In this document: positions 63,155 through 64,000 of the stretch, one piece after another
Layout: each line of letters starts with the position of its first letter
How positions within the stretch are numbered: position 1 is the first letter of the stretch
Notes under the pieces: model-generated
The model's input: only the letters and a program-made list of their open reading frames with translations
What the model was told of the DNA's origin: nothing
Databases searched by the model: none
Translations under genes and position numbers: made by a program
Origin: Qipengyuania gaetbuli
GTDB lineage: Bacteria > Pseudomonadota > Alphaproteobacteria > Sphingomonadales > Sphingomonadaceae
Assembly: GCF_009827315.1 (NCBI RefSeq)
Contig: NZ_WTYF01000004.1
Location: 248,001 to 312,000, forward strand
DNA: 64,000 nt
Reading direction: 5' to 3'

Positions 63155-64000
63155 TGCCCAAGGTTATCGTAGACGGACAGGAAATCGAGGTTCCGGACGG
63201 CGCGACCGTCCTCCAGGCCTGCGAACTTGCGGGTAAGGAAATCCCGCGTTTCTGCTATCACGAGCGGCTCTCGATTGCCGGCAACTGCCGCATGTGCCTG
63301 GTCGAAGTGAAGCCCGGACCGCCCAAGCCGCAGGCCAGCTGCGCGCTCCCCGCGACCGAAGGCCAGGAAATCCGCACCGACACGCCGATGGTGAAGACCG
63401 CGCGCGAAGGCGTGATGGAATTCCTGCTCATCAACCACCCGCTTGATTGCCCGATCTGCGACCAGGGCGGCGAATGCGACCTGCAGGACCAGTCGGTGGC
63501 CTATGGCCGCGGCGGCTCGCGCTATCACGAGAACAAGCGCGCCGTGACCGAGAAGTACATGGGCCCGCTGATCAAGACGGTCATGACCCGCTGCATCCAT
63601 TGCACCCGCTGCGTGCGCTTCTCGGAAGAGATCGCCGGCGTGGACGAAATCGGCGCGCTGTATCGCGGCGAGGACATGCAGATCACGACCTATCTCGAGC
63701 AGGCAGCCGAGCACGAGCTGTCGGCCAACGTGATCGACCTTTGCCCGGTCGGCGCGCTCACCTCGCGTCCCTATGCCTTCGAAGCCCGTCCGTGGGAGTT
63801 GAAGAAGACGCTGAGCATCGACGTGTCGGATGCTGTCGGCGCCAATATCCGCCTCGACAGCCGCGGCCGCGAAGTCATGCGCGCGCTTCCGCGCATCAAT
63901 GACGACGTCAACGAGGAGTGGATTTCCGACAAGGCGCGCTACCAGGTCGACGGCCTCGGCAAGCGCCGCCTCGACAAGGTCTTCATGCGCAAGCGCGGCA
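63154..64000 (+). CDS. nuoG: NADH-quinone oxidoreductase subunit G, 3' truncated
   Basis: The first 282 codons of the 75 kDa subunit, cut by the window end. The N-terminal [2Fe-2S] ligands are in [20 protein letters not shown], followed by C and His ligands in [18 protein letters not shown] and the [4Fe-4S] ligands [10 protein letters not shown] and LCPVGALT. The molybdopterin-like domain begins near the window end. Coupled to nuoF by a one-base overlap. Confidence 0.97.
   Translation, partial: MPKVIVDGQEIEVPDGATVLQACELAGKEIPRFCYHERLSIAGNCRMCLVEVKPGPPKPQASCALPATEGQEIRTDTPMVKTAREGVMEFLLINHPLDCPICDQGGECDLQDQSVAYGRGGSRYHENKRAVTEKYMGPLIKTVMTRCIHCTRCVRFSEEIAGVDEIGALYRGEDMQITTYLEQAAEHELSANVIDLCPVGALTSRPYAFEARPWELKKTLSIDVSDAVGANIRLDSRGREVMRALPRINDDVNEEWISDKARYQVDGLGKRRLDKVFMRKRG

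Overview
The window looks like a chromosomal segment of an alphaproteobacterium of the order Sphingomonadales, most likely the Erythrobacteraceae. This is inferred from the high GC content, the many GTG starts with 1-8 base overlaps between genes, the single-frame prfB, the RNase E with a long acidic insert, and a complete-looking exosortase A (XrtA/PEP-CTERM) exopolysaccharide locus. Both ends are cut: an acyl-CoA ligase on the left and nuoG on the right. No rRNA, tRNA, CRISPR, insertion sequence or phage gene was seen.

Layout. (1) 1-16.9 kb is housekeeping: an acyl-CoA ligase, an RluE-type pseudouridine synthase, an MFS transporter, a PA0069-type radical SAM protein, MoaB with a lytic transglycosylase and a uracil-DNA-glycosylase-like protein, ETF-ubiquinone oxidoreductase, IspE, an N-formylglutamate amidohydrolase, IlvD, the NAD(P)HX repair enzyme Nnr and an RNA uracil methyltransferase. 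(2) 16.9-34.8 kb is the exosortase A locus. A leftward arm (acetyltransferase, acyl carrier protein, two alpha/beta hydrolases) diverges from a rightward arm (AMP-forming ligase, PLP decarboxylase). The rightward series then continues with a polysaccharide export lipoprotein, chain-length determinant, tyrosine autokinase, outer-membrane barrel, ATPase, deacetylase, FemAB-like protein, glycosyltransferase, XrtA and amidotransferase. (3) 34.8-37.2 kb holds zapE, a thioesterase and sdhB on the minus strand. (4) 37.2-42 kb is a second surface-glycan cluster (HAD phosphatase, glycerophosphotransferase-like enzyme, flippase, nucleotidyltransferase) followed by a methyltransferase. (5) 42-57.2 kb is mixed: rne, a cell-wall amidase, PBP1A, prfB, a lipoprotein-type methyltransferase, a nitronate monooxygenase relative, a hydroxyacid dehydrogenase, thiolase and coniferyl aldehyde dehydrogenase. 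(6) 57.2-64 kb is the complex I operon nuoABC-X-DE-Y-Z-FG. It carries three extra tightly coupled genes: a lipoprotein after nuoC and two tiny membrane proteins between nuoE and nuoF.

How the genes fit together. In the exosortase locus, the export, chain-length, kinase, barrel and ATPase proteins form a Wzx/Wzy-like export machine, and XrtA is predicted to sort PEP-CTERM proteins to the surface. The ligase, decarboxylase, ACP and hydrolases form a conserved accessory module of unknown product. No PEP-CTERM substrate, EpsI, initiating sugar transferase or polymerase is visible here, so part of the pathway must lie elsewhere or be missing. The most interesting leads are that accessory module, the XrtA without an EpsI domain, the extra nuo genes and NuoC tail, and the iron-sulfur-like motif in the nitronate monooxygenase relative.
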